DNA of 64,000 nt from CAYZJV01 sp049310885 (GTDB lineage Bacteria > Spirochaetota > Spirochaetia > Sphaerochaetales > Sphaerochaetaceae): NCBI RefSeq assembly GCF_049310885.1, contig NZ_JBMDYO010000001.1:558001-622000 (forward strand). The letters run 5' to 3'. Below, piece by piece: positions 45,161 through 54,111 of the stretch (its first letter is position 1; each line of letters opens with the position of its first letter). A program made the translations under genes and the position numbers. The notes beneath the pieces are model-generated. The model searched no databases. It saw nothing but the letters and a program-made list of their open reading frames with translations, and was not told the origin of the DNA.

Positions 45161-45227
45161 AATTCCTATGCACTTCTCTTGATTGATCGAGACCTATTGT
45201 TAGGAAGAGAACACCCAAGGAGGTACC

Positions 45228-47213
45228 ATGCAAAACCACGACCATCATTCCCATACAGATCATCATCGTATGATGATAAAAGATTTCCGAAACCGATTCT
45301 ATTTCAGTCTCATACTGACCATACCAATTTTGGTTCTCACCCCGCTGATCCAGGACCTTTTCGGATTTTCCCTTATCTTCCCTGGTTCGCAGTATATCGT
45401 ATTTGTTCTTGCTACAATTCTCTACATCTTTGGGGGATGGCCATTCCTCAAGGGGCTGTACGACGAACTCAAATCGAAGAACCCTGGAATGATGACACTC
45501 ATCGGCATGGCTATTACCGTGGCATTTGGCTATAGTACTGCCGTTACTTTCGGTCTTTCAGGCACACCTTTCTATTGGGAGCTGGCGACCTTGATTGCCA
45601 TCATGCTCGCTGGCCACTGGATTGAGATGGCTAGTGTTGTAGGAGCCTCGGCTGCTTTGGAAAAACTTGCCCGTCTTATGCCATCTCAAGCCCATCGGAA
45701 GCAAGGGGACCATATTGAAGATATCGCAATCGATCAGATTGGAAAGGGCGATCTTCTTGTGATCAAAGCGGGAGAGAAAATCCCTGCCGATGGTCAAATC
45801 AAAGAGGGTTCGAGTTACATTGACGAATCAATGCTTACAGGAGAATCAAAACCTGTCCATCGTGAAGAAGGAGATAAATTGATCGGAGGATCAATCAATG
45901 GTGATGGGAGTATCGTCCTACAAGTAGATGGTGTCGGTGAAGATGCCTATTTGTCAAAAATCATATCCATGGTCAGGGAGGCTCAAGAGGTAAAATCAAA
46001 AACCCAGAAATTAAGCGACCGTGCAGCACGATATCTTACGCTAGCCGCTATCACGGTAGGAATCGTAACGCTTGTTGCTTGGTTGGTTGTCGGGTATGAT
46101 CTGCAATTTGCCATTACTCGAATGGCGACTGTCATGATCATTACTTGTCCACATGCATTGGGATTAGCAATTCCTCTGGTTGTTTCGGTTTCCACGACAA
46201 AATCGGCCCAACATGGCCTACTTATCCGCAATCGTACGGCATTCGAACAAGCTCGGCATATCCAGACCATCGTTTTCGATAAAACTGGAACTCTGACCGA
46301 AGGAACTTTCTCTGTAACCGATGTTACTTCATTTGAGGGGAAGAATTTTACGAAAGAACAGATTCTCTCCATGGCAGCCTCATTGGAGTCCCACTCAGAG
46401 CATCCGATAGGGAAAAGTATCGTGGCATACGCTAAGGAACAGGGTTTGGAACTCGCCTCTGTCGATGGTGCACAAACAATCAAGGGGAAAGGAATCGAAG
46501 GGACGGTAGATTCTGCAAAGGTCCTTATCGCCAGCCCTTCGCATGTCAGAGAACTCGGTATCGAGATTCCTTCCATTGAAGATGAGAAGGCCGTCACGCG
46601 TGTATTCGTCCTAATAGACGAAACCTTGGTCGGGTCGATCACGTTAAGTGATACGATACGAGTCGAATCCAAACAAGCAGTCTCCACACTTCAGTCTATG
46701 GGGATCCAATGCTGGATGCTCACTGGAGATAATGAGGCCACGGCAAAAGCTGTTTCCAAGGAATTAGGCATGGATGGTTATTTCGCCGAAGTATTGCCCG
46801 ATGAGAAACAACAGAAGATCAAGGAGTTGCAGAACAAGGGAGCCTTTGTAGCAATGACGGGAGATGGAGTAAACGATAGCCCTGCCCTCGCACAAGCCGA
46901 TATTGGAATCGCCATTGGCAGTGGTACCGATGTCGCTGCATCTACTGCAGACATCGTCTTGGTCAATTCCAATCCACAGGATATTGTTACTCTTCTCAAG
47001 TTCGGCAAAGCAACCTACCGAAAGATGATTCAGAATTTGGTTTGGGCAACAGCATACAATGTAATTGCTATACCGCTTGCTGCTGGCGTCTTGTATGCGA
47101 CTGGATTCATCCTACAACCGGAGGTCGGAGCCATCCTGATGACCCTTTCGACGGTAATCGTTGCATTGAATGCTCGGCTGTTGAAGATCCCGAAGGGTAA
47201 TGAACAAGAATAG
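45228..47213 (+). CDS. copB: CopB-type copper P1B-ATPase
   Basis: Exports Cu (or Ag) across the inner membrane at the cost of ATP. 661 aa with a His-rich N-terminus (NHDHHSHTDHH) and no CxxC metal domain. Helix 6 has CPH near residue 306 (ITCPHALG), the mark of the CopB subgroup rather than the CPC of CopA. P-domain DKTGTLTEG near 350, N-domain SEHPIG and hinge MTGDGVNDSPAL are intact. ATG follows CAAGGAGGTACC. Runs in the csoR operon. Confidence 0.94.
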   Translation: MQNHDHHSHTDHHRMMIKDFRNRFYFSLILTIPILVLTPLIQDLFGFSLIFPGSQYIVFVLATILYIFGGWPFLKGLYDELKSKNPGMMTLIGMAITVAFGYSTAVTFGLSGTPFYWELATLIAIMLAGHWIEMASVVGASAALEKLARLMPSQAHRKQGDHIEDIAIDQIGKGDLLVIKAGEKIPADGQIKEGSSYIDESMLTGESKPVHREEGDKLIGGSINGDGSIVLQVDGVGEDAYLSKIISMVREAQEVKSKTQKLSDRAARYLTLAAITVGIVTLVAWLVVGYDLQFAITRMATVMIITCPHALGLAIPLVVSVSTTKSAQHGLLIRNRTAFEQARHIQTIVFDKTGTLTEGTFSVTDVTSFEGKNFTKEQILSMAASLESHSEHPIGKSIVAYAKEQGLELASVDGAQTIKGKGIEGTVDSAKVLIASPSHVRELGIEIPSIEDEKAVTRVFVLIDETLVGSITLSDTIRVESKQAVSTLQSMGIQCWMLTGDNEATAKAVSKELGMDGYFAEVLPDEKQQKIKELQNKGAFVAMTGDGVNDSPALAQADIGIAIGSGTDVAASTADIVLVNSNPQDIVTLLKFGKATYRKMIQNLVWATAYNVIAIPLAAGVLYATGFILQPEVGAILMTLSTVIVALNARLLKIPKGNEQE

Positions 47214-47244
47214 ATGGATCGAATATCAGAATCACATCAGTTTA

Positions 47245-47277
47245 CAGGCTCCAACCGCTGACTACAACTGGAGCCTG
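47245..47277. terminator. Perfect hairpin between convergent genes
   Basis: CAGGCTCCA and TGGAGCCTG form a 9-bp perfect stem with a 15-nt loop, lying between the copper operon end (47213) and the convergent exported protein (stop 47286). Neither side has a T-run, but the position suits a bidirectional stop or stabiliser. Confidence 0.5.
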
Positions 47278-47285
47278 AGGGTCTA

Positions 47286-47813
47286 TTATTCGTATAGAAG
47301 GGCTGTATTCACCATGTTACCATCTACGGACAACTCAAGGAGCTCTTCCTCCTCTTCGTCGGTACCGTATTGGTGAGTCCGGCTTTCATACACAACCCGG
47401 TACGTACCATCAATCTCATCATCTGTATTGAAATCAATTATCACATCTAGTTTTGTATGGAGTTCTTCTCCATTGAGAGATACCACATGAGATCCACTTT
47501 CTATGACTATTTCACCAGGTTCTGCCATATCATCACCCAAAGCCAACCCCACGTCACAGTTGTTCCAAGTGATATCGATATTCGGTTCGGGCTCTCCTAC
47601 CGTTCCAGACATCCCAGGAACTTCTCCATACATCGAATATGCGAACTCAGCGAATCCGGCGAACAATAGTGTAGAGACACCGATCGCGGCATCGAGCTGC
47701 TCTGTCATCATAGTTGTCTGTGCAACCTGACCCATAGGAGAGTAGGCACTACTTGCAAAAATTGTAGAAGTAGCAAGTAGGAGCATAAGGATAAGTATTA
47801 ATAGTTTCTTCAT
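47286..47813 (-). CDS. Hypothetical exported protein, 175 aa
   Basis: A signal peptide (LLILILMLLLATSTIFASS) with cleavage likely after FAS, then acidic mature sequence, rich in Glu, Asp and Val. No family recognised. The stretch SYMGEVPG and the final EEEEL run stand out. It may be a small surface or periplasmic protein. ATG has GGGTTGATATG-like leader without a strong site. Confidence 0.6.
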   Translation of the reverse strand: MKKLLILILMLLLATSTIFASSAYSPMGQVAQTTMMTEQLDAAIGVSTLLFAGFAEFAYSMYGEVPGMSGTVGEPEPNIDITWNNCDVGLALGDDMAEPGEIVIESGSHVVSLNGEELHTKLDVIIDFNTDDEIDGTYRVVYESRTHQYGTDEEEEELLELSVDGNMVNTALLYE

Positions 47814-48067
47814 ATCAACCCTCTTTTGTACTCATGCCAACTATACAAAGAAGAGTCATCCTAGGTGTGTCGTTGCAAAAATTGCATGAGGCATTAATTA
47901 TTTTCTTTCCCCAAAGCCTTTATAAGTATTACCGCACGAAAAGGAAGAACACAAGGAATTTTTCAAGTTTCATAAATTTTTGTATATCATCGATTTCTTC
48001 ACAGGAGAATCGTATCTGAAAAAAGGTCCTTGCACGAGGGACATCTGTCCCATACTATTACAAGGAC

Positions 48068-49216
48068 ATGGATTATTTTGAAAAGTGGAATATTACAGAT
48101 CAAGGAAACCGCTTACCCTACTCCAATCGAGTCGACATATCCATCCTTCTGCAAGTCTTTTCCAATACCGCCACATCCTATAAATATCTCTATTTTCGTG
48201 CTCTGATGAACATCCTGGCGGAGACCCACTTCAACCAGCTCTCCATACGGCTCGATGAGATCCTCCTGGAGATGTTGGCAATCGCTTGGTATCCCCACAC
48301 ATTTTTCAAACTCTCTTTCGGTACAAACGATCGGATCGCTGAGGAATTGGAACGTCTTGAGTTGCTTGTTCCATATGCTATGACATGGGGAGAGGAATCT
48401 AAGAATAGATTGAAAGCAATAATCGCACAAAAGGATTATTTCCGTAACGATCTGCTTCGCTTTGTACCCTATCGTCTAATCAGGCCTTTTTTCGCCAATA
48501 GAATGATAGGAGTGAACGACTCCTCAAGCAACAATCTCATTATGGGATTGGCTTGTAAGGAGTTTGACGAAACCCGTCCCTTTTACTTCATAGCGGAAGA
48601 TAGACGCTCGATCATCATGCATCCCGATTGGATGCTCTACTTTTTCGACAACTATACTCTGGTACAAGCCTTCATAGCTTGGAACTGGTTGGATTACATG
48701 CAAAGGCGAAACCCCTCTGTACCGAATCTGCAGACCAAACTATTTCCACCAGTTATCCGCAAGCCCATCGAGAACCAGAAAATCTTTTGGAAAACCGTAC
48801 TGAAACATCACCCTACCAGATGTATTTTCTCGGACGAGCCAATTCAAGAACAGCAGATGTCTCTCGATCATTTTCTCCCATGGTCATTCGTTGCCCATGA
48901 CCAATTGTGGAATCTCATCCCAGTCAGTCGTAGTATTAATTCCGCAAAATCTAATAACCTTCCATCATTATCCCAGTATTTCAAACGATTTGCGGACCTC
49001 CAGTATATTGGGCTGAGAACATATCGAGATAACCCAGGTACTATCTCATGGAATAAGATTACAGAGCCATACATTGCAGATCTCCACATGAGACCTGCAG
49101 ATTTACTCGATCGACAAAAATTATACCTTGGACTGAAAACCACCATGGAGCCGCTTTATGCACTAGCCGCTTCACAAGGTTTTCCTAAGGATTGGCAATG
49201 GAAGCCTGATAGGTAA
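48068..49216 (+). CDS. HNH-endonuclease-domain protein, 382 aa
   Basis: Residues ~255-300 hold an HNH-type nuclease core: CIFSDEPI, then SLDHFLPWSF (His and Asp of the LDHFxPW motif), HDQLWNLIPVS and INSAKSNNLP (the Asn). The 250-residue N-terminal part is helical, with YYFxNR-type and WEDYMQRR-like aromatic patches but no known domain. Similar lone HNH proteins are often in defence or mobile contexts; no phage or R-M neighbour is here. Flanked by an AT-rich gap and a dioxygenase gene. Confidence 0.75.
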   Translation: MDYFEKWNITDQGNRLPYSNRVDISILLQVFSNTATSYKYLYFRALMNILAETHFNQLSIRLDEILLEMLAIAWYPHTFFKLSFGTNDRIAEELERLELLVPYAMTWGEESKNRLKAIIAQKDYFRNDLLRFVPYRLIRPFFANRMIGVNDSSSNNLIMGLACKEFDETRPFYFIAEDRRSIIMHPDWMLYFFDNYTLVQAFIAWNWLDYMQRRNPSVPNLQTKLFPPVIRKPIENQKIFWKTVLKHHPTRCIFSDEPIQEQQMSLDHFLPWSFVAHDQLWNLIPVSRSINSAKSNNLPSLSQYFKRFADLQYIGLRTYRDNPGTISWNKITEPYIADLHMRPADLLDRQKLYLGLKTTMEPLYALAASQGFPKDWQWKPDR

Positions 49217-49275
49217 ATAATTTGAGCCAACGGTCACTTGCACAACGACTAGGGCAGAAATAAGGGAGTGCTGTT

Positions 49276-50040
49276 ATGGAAAAAGTAGTATTTGTCGGTC
49301 ATGGATCGCCAATGAACGCATTGGAAGGTAACAAATTTGCGAAAGCTTGGCAGGATATAGGCATAAAATGTGGACCGGTTGAGGCTATCCTCTGTGTATC
49401 CGCACACTGGTATACCACAGGATCACAAGTCGCTGTGACCCCACAGCCTCGGACCATCCACGACTTCTATGGGTTCCCAGAAGAACTCTACGAGATTGCC
49501 TACAGGGTTCCCGGAGCACCCGAAATCGCAAGACGTGCCGCTAGGCTCCTTCCAACTACGGTTAGCGAGAATGACCAGTGGGGATTAGACCACGGATCTT
49601 GGAGTGTCCTACGCCATATGTATCCCCAAGAAGCCGGTATTCCAGTTTTTCAGTTATCGATCGATTGCAATGCCAGTCCCGCTACACAAATGGCTTATGG
49701 AAAGGCTTTATCTGCTCTCCGTTCGCAGGGAGTGTTGATAGTAGGTTCTGGCAATATTGTTCACAATTTGGGAATGGTCTCGTTCGATCGATACGATGGA
49801 TTTCCGTGGGCTTACCGATTCGATGCCTTCATCCATGACGCAATAATCAAAGGTGATTTTGCCGCCGTCGCAGATAGCCTTGAAACCCATCAGGATGCCA
49901 ATCTCGCAGTCCCCACACGGGAGCACTTCGACCCGCTGCTGTATGTATTAGGGGCAGTAAAACCGGGAGAACCAGTTACTACCTATAATCGAGAGTGCGT
50001 GATGGGTAGTATATCCATGAATGCCTATGTCTTCGGGTAA
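49276..50040 (+). CDS. ygiD: YgiD-type class III extradiol (DODA) dioxygenase
   Basis: A 254-aa LigB-superfamily enzyme. GHGSPMNAL near residue 8 carries a metal His, and SAHW (residue ~45), PRTIHDFYGFP and DHGSW supply the other metal and acid-base positions of 4,5-DOPA dioxygenase. The in-vivo substrate is unknown. ATG follows AGGGAGTGCTGTT. Convergent with the GNAT gene of the aminomutase operon (18 bp between stops). Confidence 0.88.
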   Translation: MEKVVFVGHGSPMNALEGNKFAKAWQDIGIKCGPVEAILCVSAHWYTTGSQVAVTPQPRTIHDFYGFPEELYEIAYRVPGAPEIARRAARLLPTTVSENDQWGLDHGSWSVLRHMYPQEAGIPVFQLSIDCNASPATQMAYGKALSALRSQGVLIVGSGNIVHNLGMVSFDRYDGFPWAYRFDAFIHDAIIKGDFAAVADSLETHQDANLAVPTREHFDPLLYVLGAVKPGEPVTTYNRECVMGSISMNAYVFG

Positions 50041-50057
50041 CAAGGATTATCGTACGC

Positions 50058-50546
50058 CTAGGGAGAAAGATGTTTCACATAGAGTAGCTTGTCATCATCC
50101 GGAGCATAATAGTCTACCAGTTTCCCCTCAAGAAGAAATCCGTTATTCTCATAAAAGGACCGCGTAGATGCATATTGAAATGTAGATGAAGTCTCCGCAT
50201 ATAACCTAAGCCCATGTTTCGCCCTTACTTTTCTTTCAGTATATGCCAACAAGGAACGCCCTGCACCGAAACCTTGGAATTCCGGGTCTACAGCTATCCA
50301 GTAGAGATCAAAACCATTTACCGTTCCTGGGATGGGACCATAACAGGTATATCCGATCACACGGTTTCCCATCTCTGCGAACACAAAATAGTAAAGAGAA
50401 GCTTCTCCCTTATCCAATCGCTCACGGACCAGTGATACCGCAATATCCAATTCATCAGATGTGAAAAACCCCGTATTGCGAACAATTCTGGCAATATTTG
50501 CACTATCCTTGGCCTGAGGTTCTTCACGAAATGTTGGAGATACCAC
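50058..50546 (-). CDS. GNAT N-acetyltransferase, last gene of the aminomutase/ATP-grasp operon
   Basis: 162 aa; the acetyl-CoA motif A is VDPEFQGFGAGRSLL (Q-x-x-G-x-G). Starts at GTG 50546 with AAGGAGGCTCTTT upstream, and overlaps the ligase gene before it by 23 bp. In methanogens and some bacteria a GNAT (AblB) acetylates beta-lysine made by a lysine 2,3-aminomutase; this one is shorter than AblB, so the link is suggestive only. Confidence 0.82.
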   Translation of the reverse strand: MVSPTFREEPQAKDSANIARIVRNTGFFTSDELDIAVSLVRERLDKGEASLYYFVFAEMGNRVIGYTCYGPIPGTVNGFDLYWIAVDPEFQGFGAGRSLLAYTERKVRAKHGLRLYAETSSTFQYASTRSFYENNGFLLEGKLVDYYAPDDDKLLYVKHLSP

Positions 50547-51516
50547 AAAGAGCCTCCTTCACAATACCCTGTATGACCTCTACATAGGATAGTCCCGATT
50601 CGGCACAGGCAGCAATGAATCCGCTATCTCTGGCTATGCATGGATTCATATTCACCTCAAGTACATAGGGAGTTCCATCGTCTGCAATACGTATATCGAC
50701 TCGCCCATATCCATGACAGAGAAATACATGCCAGCAAGAGAGTGCTGTTTGTCTCAATCTTGATGACAAAGGAACTTCCCGGTCGATAGAAAACGAACGG
50801 AGGGTATGCCTATAGGCGAAAGAATCCTCCAGCCATTTGGCATCGTATCCCACGATTTTCGGTTTGCTGACAGGATAATCTTGAAATAGCATCTCGGCTA
50901 TGGGAAAAATTGTCACTACTCCATCGATAGTTGCTATCGATATATTGCATTCTCGCCCTTCAATATATTCTTCAATAAACAGCTGGTTCGCTTCAGCATG
51001 ATCCACTCGGAGTTCCAAATCTTTAATAGAAGCACAGGTAAAGATCGAAGAGTCATCAATTCCTACTGAAGCATCTTCCATCCTAGGCTTACAGATCAAA
51101 GGACGAGCCAAGAATGACTCCCAATCGTCACGCTTATGTGGATCAATCCAACCAGGAGTCGGGATACCACCAAGTTTCATGAGATGTTTTGATACCAGCT
51201 TATCGCTGGTCAAGAAGAGTGATGTTGCACCGGCACCTGTTATCCGGATTCCCAATTTTTCACAAAGCGCCGGGATGATATGGAGGAAACGGGCTCCGTG
51301 GAAAGTTTCAACCAAATTAAAAACCACATCCGGTGTATGTTCCTTCAAATGGATCTCAAGAGAAACTAGATCGCCAGCAAATGCCATACATTCGGTACGG
51401 AATCCCGCAGCAATCAATTCCTCATCAATCTGAGTTAGCTGTAAGATTGTATCTTGCTCATCTGGTGGAGCATCCACATCAACGGCATCATGCAATAGCA
51501 GAATGTATTTTCCCAT
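50524..51516 (-). CDS. D-Ala-D-Ala-ligase-like ATP-grasp protein (second)
   Basis: 330 aa with the Ddl fold order: pre-domain ending VFNLVETFHGARF, ATP loop ICKPRMEDASVGIDD, grasp EEYIEGRECNISI, and metal-binding DIRIADDGTPYVLEVNMNPC shown as DGTPYVLEVNMNPC. The NP of EVNxNP is kept. The acceptor pocket differs from true Ddl, and a genuine Ddl is not expected to need two copies in such an operon. Start chosen at MGKYILLLH (51516), since the longer frame has no site; either way it overlaps the first ligase gene. Confidence 0.85.
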   Translation of the reverse strand: MGKYILLLHDAVDVDAPPDEQDTILQLTQIDEELIAAGFRTECMAFAGDLVSLEIHLKEHTPDVVFNLVETFHGARFLHIIPALCEKLGIRITGAGATSLFLTSDKLVSKHLMKLGGIPTPGWIDPHKRDDWESFLARPLICKPRMEDASVGIDDSSIFTCASIKDLELRVDHAEANQLFIEEYIEGRECNISIATIDGVVTIFPIAEMLFQDYPVSKPKIVGYDAKWLEDSFAYRHTLRSFSIDREVPLSSRLRQTALSCWHVFLCHGYGRVDIRIADDGTPYVLEVNMNPCIARDSGFIAACAESGLSYVEVIQGIVKEALCGISNIS

Positions 51517-52585
51517 ATTCCAATCCGAGACGATCACAAGCGAATTCCATGATCATACGTATCAAATCACGATAGTCTAGTCCGTGCATGGATGCGAGTA
51601 TAGGAAGATCGGAATCGATCGGATGCAATCCAGCCAATGGGTTTACCTCCAAGAAATTCACATTCCCAAGCTCATCCATACGAACATCCACTCTCCCTCC
51701 ATCCCGACAATCCAAGGCTCTCCAAGCCCCCAAAGCAACTTTTTCGCACGCGGCGGCTAGTTCGCCCTCAACCTGGCGATAAGTCGTACTCTCCAGATAG
51801 TGCTTTTTCGTGTGGTATGAATAGATTCCCCGATCACTTGTGTTATCGACCACGATTTCCATTACACCTATGGAGCGGGAACCTTTCCCCGTACCAAGTA
51901 CTCCCACTGTAAATTCCCTACCTGACAAGTACGTCTCTACCAATACCGGTTGATCATGATTCTTAAGAAGTCGAAGAACCCCATCATGCAGAGCTTCTGC
52001 AGTGGTGACCATGGAATCTCCGTCGATTCCGATTCCTGTTCCACCTCCTACAGGTTTAATGAACAAGGGAAATTGAAGCTCAACCTCTGCCAATTGCTCT
52101 ATATGGGTTATAACTACATAGTCAGCTGTCGGTACGCCATGGCTATGGACTACCTGTTTTGCCAATCCTTTATGAAGGGTAACCACCAATGTGATCGAGT
52201 CGGAGAACACGTAGGGAATACGATAAGCATCAAGAAGAGCTGGGATTTGAGCCTCCCTGCATAACCCATGCATTCCTTCGGCAATATTGAACACAATATC
52301 CCAACGTTTTCCCATGGAGAGCGCATGCACAAGGTCCTTCACGTTTCCGATCCTAACTGTTTCATACCCACATGAACGTAGCGCAGAATCGATAGCATCG
52401 ATCGTTTCTGGTGAATCGAGTTCCGCTACCTCTTCCATGCTATAACCATCGGCCAAGTATCGTTCTTTAAGATCGTAGGTCAATCCGACAATGAAAGGTA
52501 TGCAAGCAAGCTTTCGTTCCCTGCACTCGCTCGGGAGTGCTTCCATGATTACGGCAGCGTTCCGCTCGCTTCGTTGGGAAATCAT
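51488..52585 (-). CDS. D-Ala-D-Ala-ligase-like ATP-grasp protein (first)
   Basis: 365 aa. N-terminal DIVFNIAEGMHG, then LFIKPVGGGTGIGIDGDS, LVETYLSGREFTVGVLG, HTKKHYLESTTY and FLEVNPLAGLHPIDSDLP, i.e. a complete ATP-grasp ligase with the acylphosphate-binding P-loop and EVNPL metal site. The ATG overlaps the kamA stop (ATGA), and its own 3' end overlaps the second ligase. Ligation of an amino acid to an amine or amino acid is the family reaction; beta-lysine from KamA is a candidate substrate. Confidence 0.86.
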   Translation of the reverse strand: MISQRSERNAAVIMEALPSECRERKLACIPFIVGLTYDLKERYLADGYSMEEVAELDSPETIDAIDSALRSCGYETVRIGNVKDLVHALSMGKRWDIVFNIAEGMHGLCREAQIPALLDAYRIPYVFSDSITLVVTLHKGLAKQVVHSHGVPTADYVVITHIEQLAEVELQFPLFIKPVGGGTGIGIDGDSMVTTAEALHDGVLRLLKNHDQPVLVETYLSGREFTVGVLGTGKGSRSIGVMEIVVDNTSDRGIYSYHTKKHYLESTTYRQVEGELAAACEKVALGAWRALDCRDGGRVDVRMDELGNVNFLEVNPLAGLHPIDSDLPILASMHGLDYRDLIRMIMEFACDRLGLEYGKIHSAIA

Positions 52586-53820
52586 AGCGAAGCCTCCTGC
52601 GGTAGATCCGGATATATGAAATGTTTCCCTTCATAGTTGCGAAGACATAAGCCCTCCATATTATGGGAGACCTCATAATCGGGTAGTAGGGGAACCTTGC
52701 CACCACCTCCCGGGGTATCCACCACATAGTGAGGTATTGCAAGTCCGCTGGTGTGTCCTCGCAAGCCATCCATGAGAGCTTTGCCATGGGCAATCGAGGT
52801 CCTGAAATGGGCTGAACCTACTATTGGATCACATTGAAAAAGATAATAAGGGCGGATTCGTACGGTAAGCAATCTATGGAAAAGCGCCATCATAGTAGCG
52901 ATAGAATCGTTCACTCCAGATAGCAGTACGGTCTGGCTACTGAGTACGATACCCGCATCGGCCAATCGATTACAGGCAATCTTTGAGGCTGGAGTAATCT
53001 CCCGTGGATGGGTAGCATGGATATTCAGGTATATCGGCTGGAATTTTTTCAACACCTTCACAAGAGCCGGTGTGATACGTTGTGGAAGAACAAAGGGAAC
53101 TTTGGTTCCGATTCGGATAATCTCAATATGACGTATCGCTTTGAGTCTTCCCAACAGATATGCCAGCCTCTCATCGGAAAGGGTAAGAGGATCTCCTCCC
53201 GATACTACTACATCACGAACCTCGGGATGCTGCTCCAGATAGGCGAAAGCTTGTTCCCAATGAGAATCTTGTGCTCCTTCATGTCCACCCACAATCCTAG
53301 AACGGGTACAGTAACGACAGTAGACACTACAGAAGTTGGTAACAAGAAATAGAACCCGATCAGGATAACGATGTACGATCGATGGTACAGGGCTTGTATG
53401 ATCTTCACCCAAAGGATCGATTGCCTCGCCTGTTGATATATGACTCTCCTCCATACGCGGAATACATGTCTTGCGTAGAGGATCATCAGGATCCGAAAGG
53501 TCTATCAGACTGAGATAATAGGGAGTTACAGAAAAGGGAAACATCTTGGCAGACTGTTCGAGTGCCCGACGTTCAGAATCTGTCGGTTCAATGTAGCGAA
53601 ACAATTGATCTGCAGTGGTAATCCTGTGAAACAGTTGCCAATGCCAATCGTTCCATTGGGTAGAATTCGTGTTCGGAAAAAATTGCTTTCTGAACAGGGA
53701 GGATCCAGGGTATCCGGATCTTGATTCCCGGGGTGTGGTGTCAACGGAATCCACACCCATATGGTTAAGCGGAGGCTCGTCATCGAAAGACGAAACCTGT
53801 TGCGCAGAGACTTGCTCCAC
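52582..53820 (-). CDS. kamA: Lysine 2,3-aminomutase-type radical SAM enzyme
   Basis: Isomerises lysine to beta-lysine using a [4Fe-4S] cluster, SAM and PLP. Cluster motif CSVYCRYC near residue 164, PLP Lys in TPGGGGKVPLLP, and the acidic residues before QCDP and in VVDTPGGGG sit where the lysine enzyme has its epsilon-amino-binding Asp pair. I prefer GTG 53818-53820, with AAGGAGCATATC upstream; the longer frame to 53898 starts at a -10-proximal GTG without a site. First gene of an overlapping operon with two ATP-grasp ligases and a GNAT. Confidence 0.88.
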   Translation of the reverse strand: MEQVSAQQVSSFDDEPPLNHMGVDSVDTTPRESRSGYPGSSLFRKQFFPNTNSTQWNDWHWQLFHRITTADQLFRYIEPTDSERRALEQSAKMFPFSVTPYYLSLIDLSDPDDPLRKTCIPRMEESHISTGEAIDPLGEDHTSPVPSIVHRYPDRVLFLVTNFCSVYCRYCTRSRIVGGHEGAQDSHWEQAFAYLEQHPEVRDVVVSGGDPLTLSDERLAYLLGRLKAIRHIEIIRIGTKVPFVLPQRITPALVKVLKKFQPIYLNIHATHPREITPASKIACNRLADAGIVLSSQTVLLSGVNDSIATMMALFHRLLTVRIRPYYLFQCDPIVGSAHFRTSIAHGKALMDGLRGHTSGLAIPHYVVDTPGGGGKVPLLPDYEVSHNMEGLCLRNYEGKHFIYPDLPQEASL

Positions 53821-53909
53821 GATATGCTCCTTACGCTCTTGTGTAGCCAAATTGGCAGTTTTCTTACGGCACTGACAAGTTGGTCTCCAAGCGCTCACTT
53901 CTACTGGGG

Positions 53910-53915
53910 ATTATA
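53910..53915 (-). promoter_or_regulatory. -10 element of the kamA operon
   Basis: TATAAT on the minus strand (53915-53910). A TGTTTA 17 bp upstream serves as a weak -35. The start would be near 53903, leaving a leader of about 80 bases before GTG 53820, which supports that start codon. Confidence 0.5.
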
Positions 53916-54111
53916 TCACTCTATGAATTTTTAAACAGTAGCCCTCCCCCTCGTTTTGGAATGAAAATCTTATAAATTCGATGGCAAAATATTGCTTTAT
54001 CCGTTGCATTCTTTTAGGTTCTACCAACTACTATGTATCGTTTGGATTCCCTTTGGAGGGTATCGATTCGATAATCTTTACATACGTATGCTCTTGTTGT
54101 ACATTTTTAGC

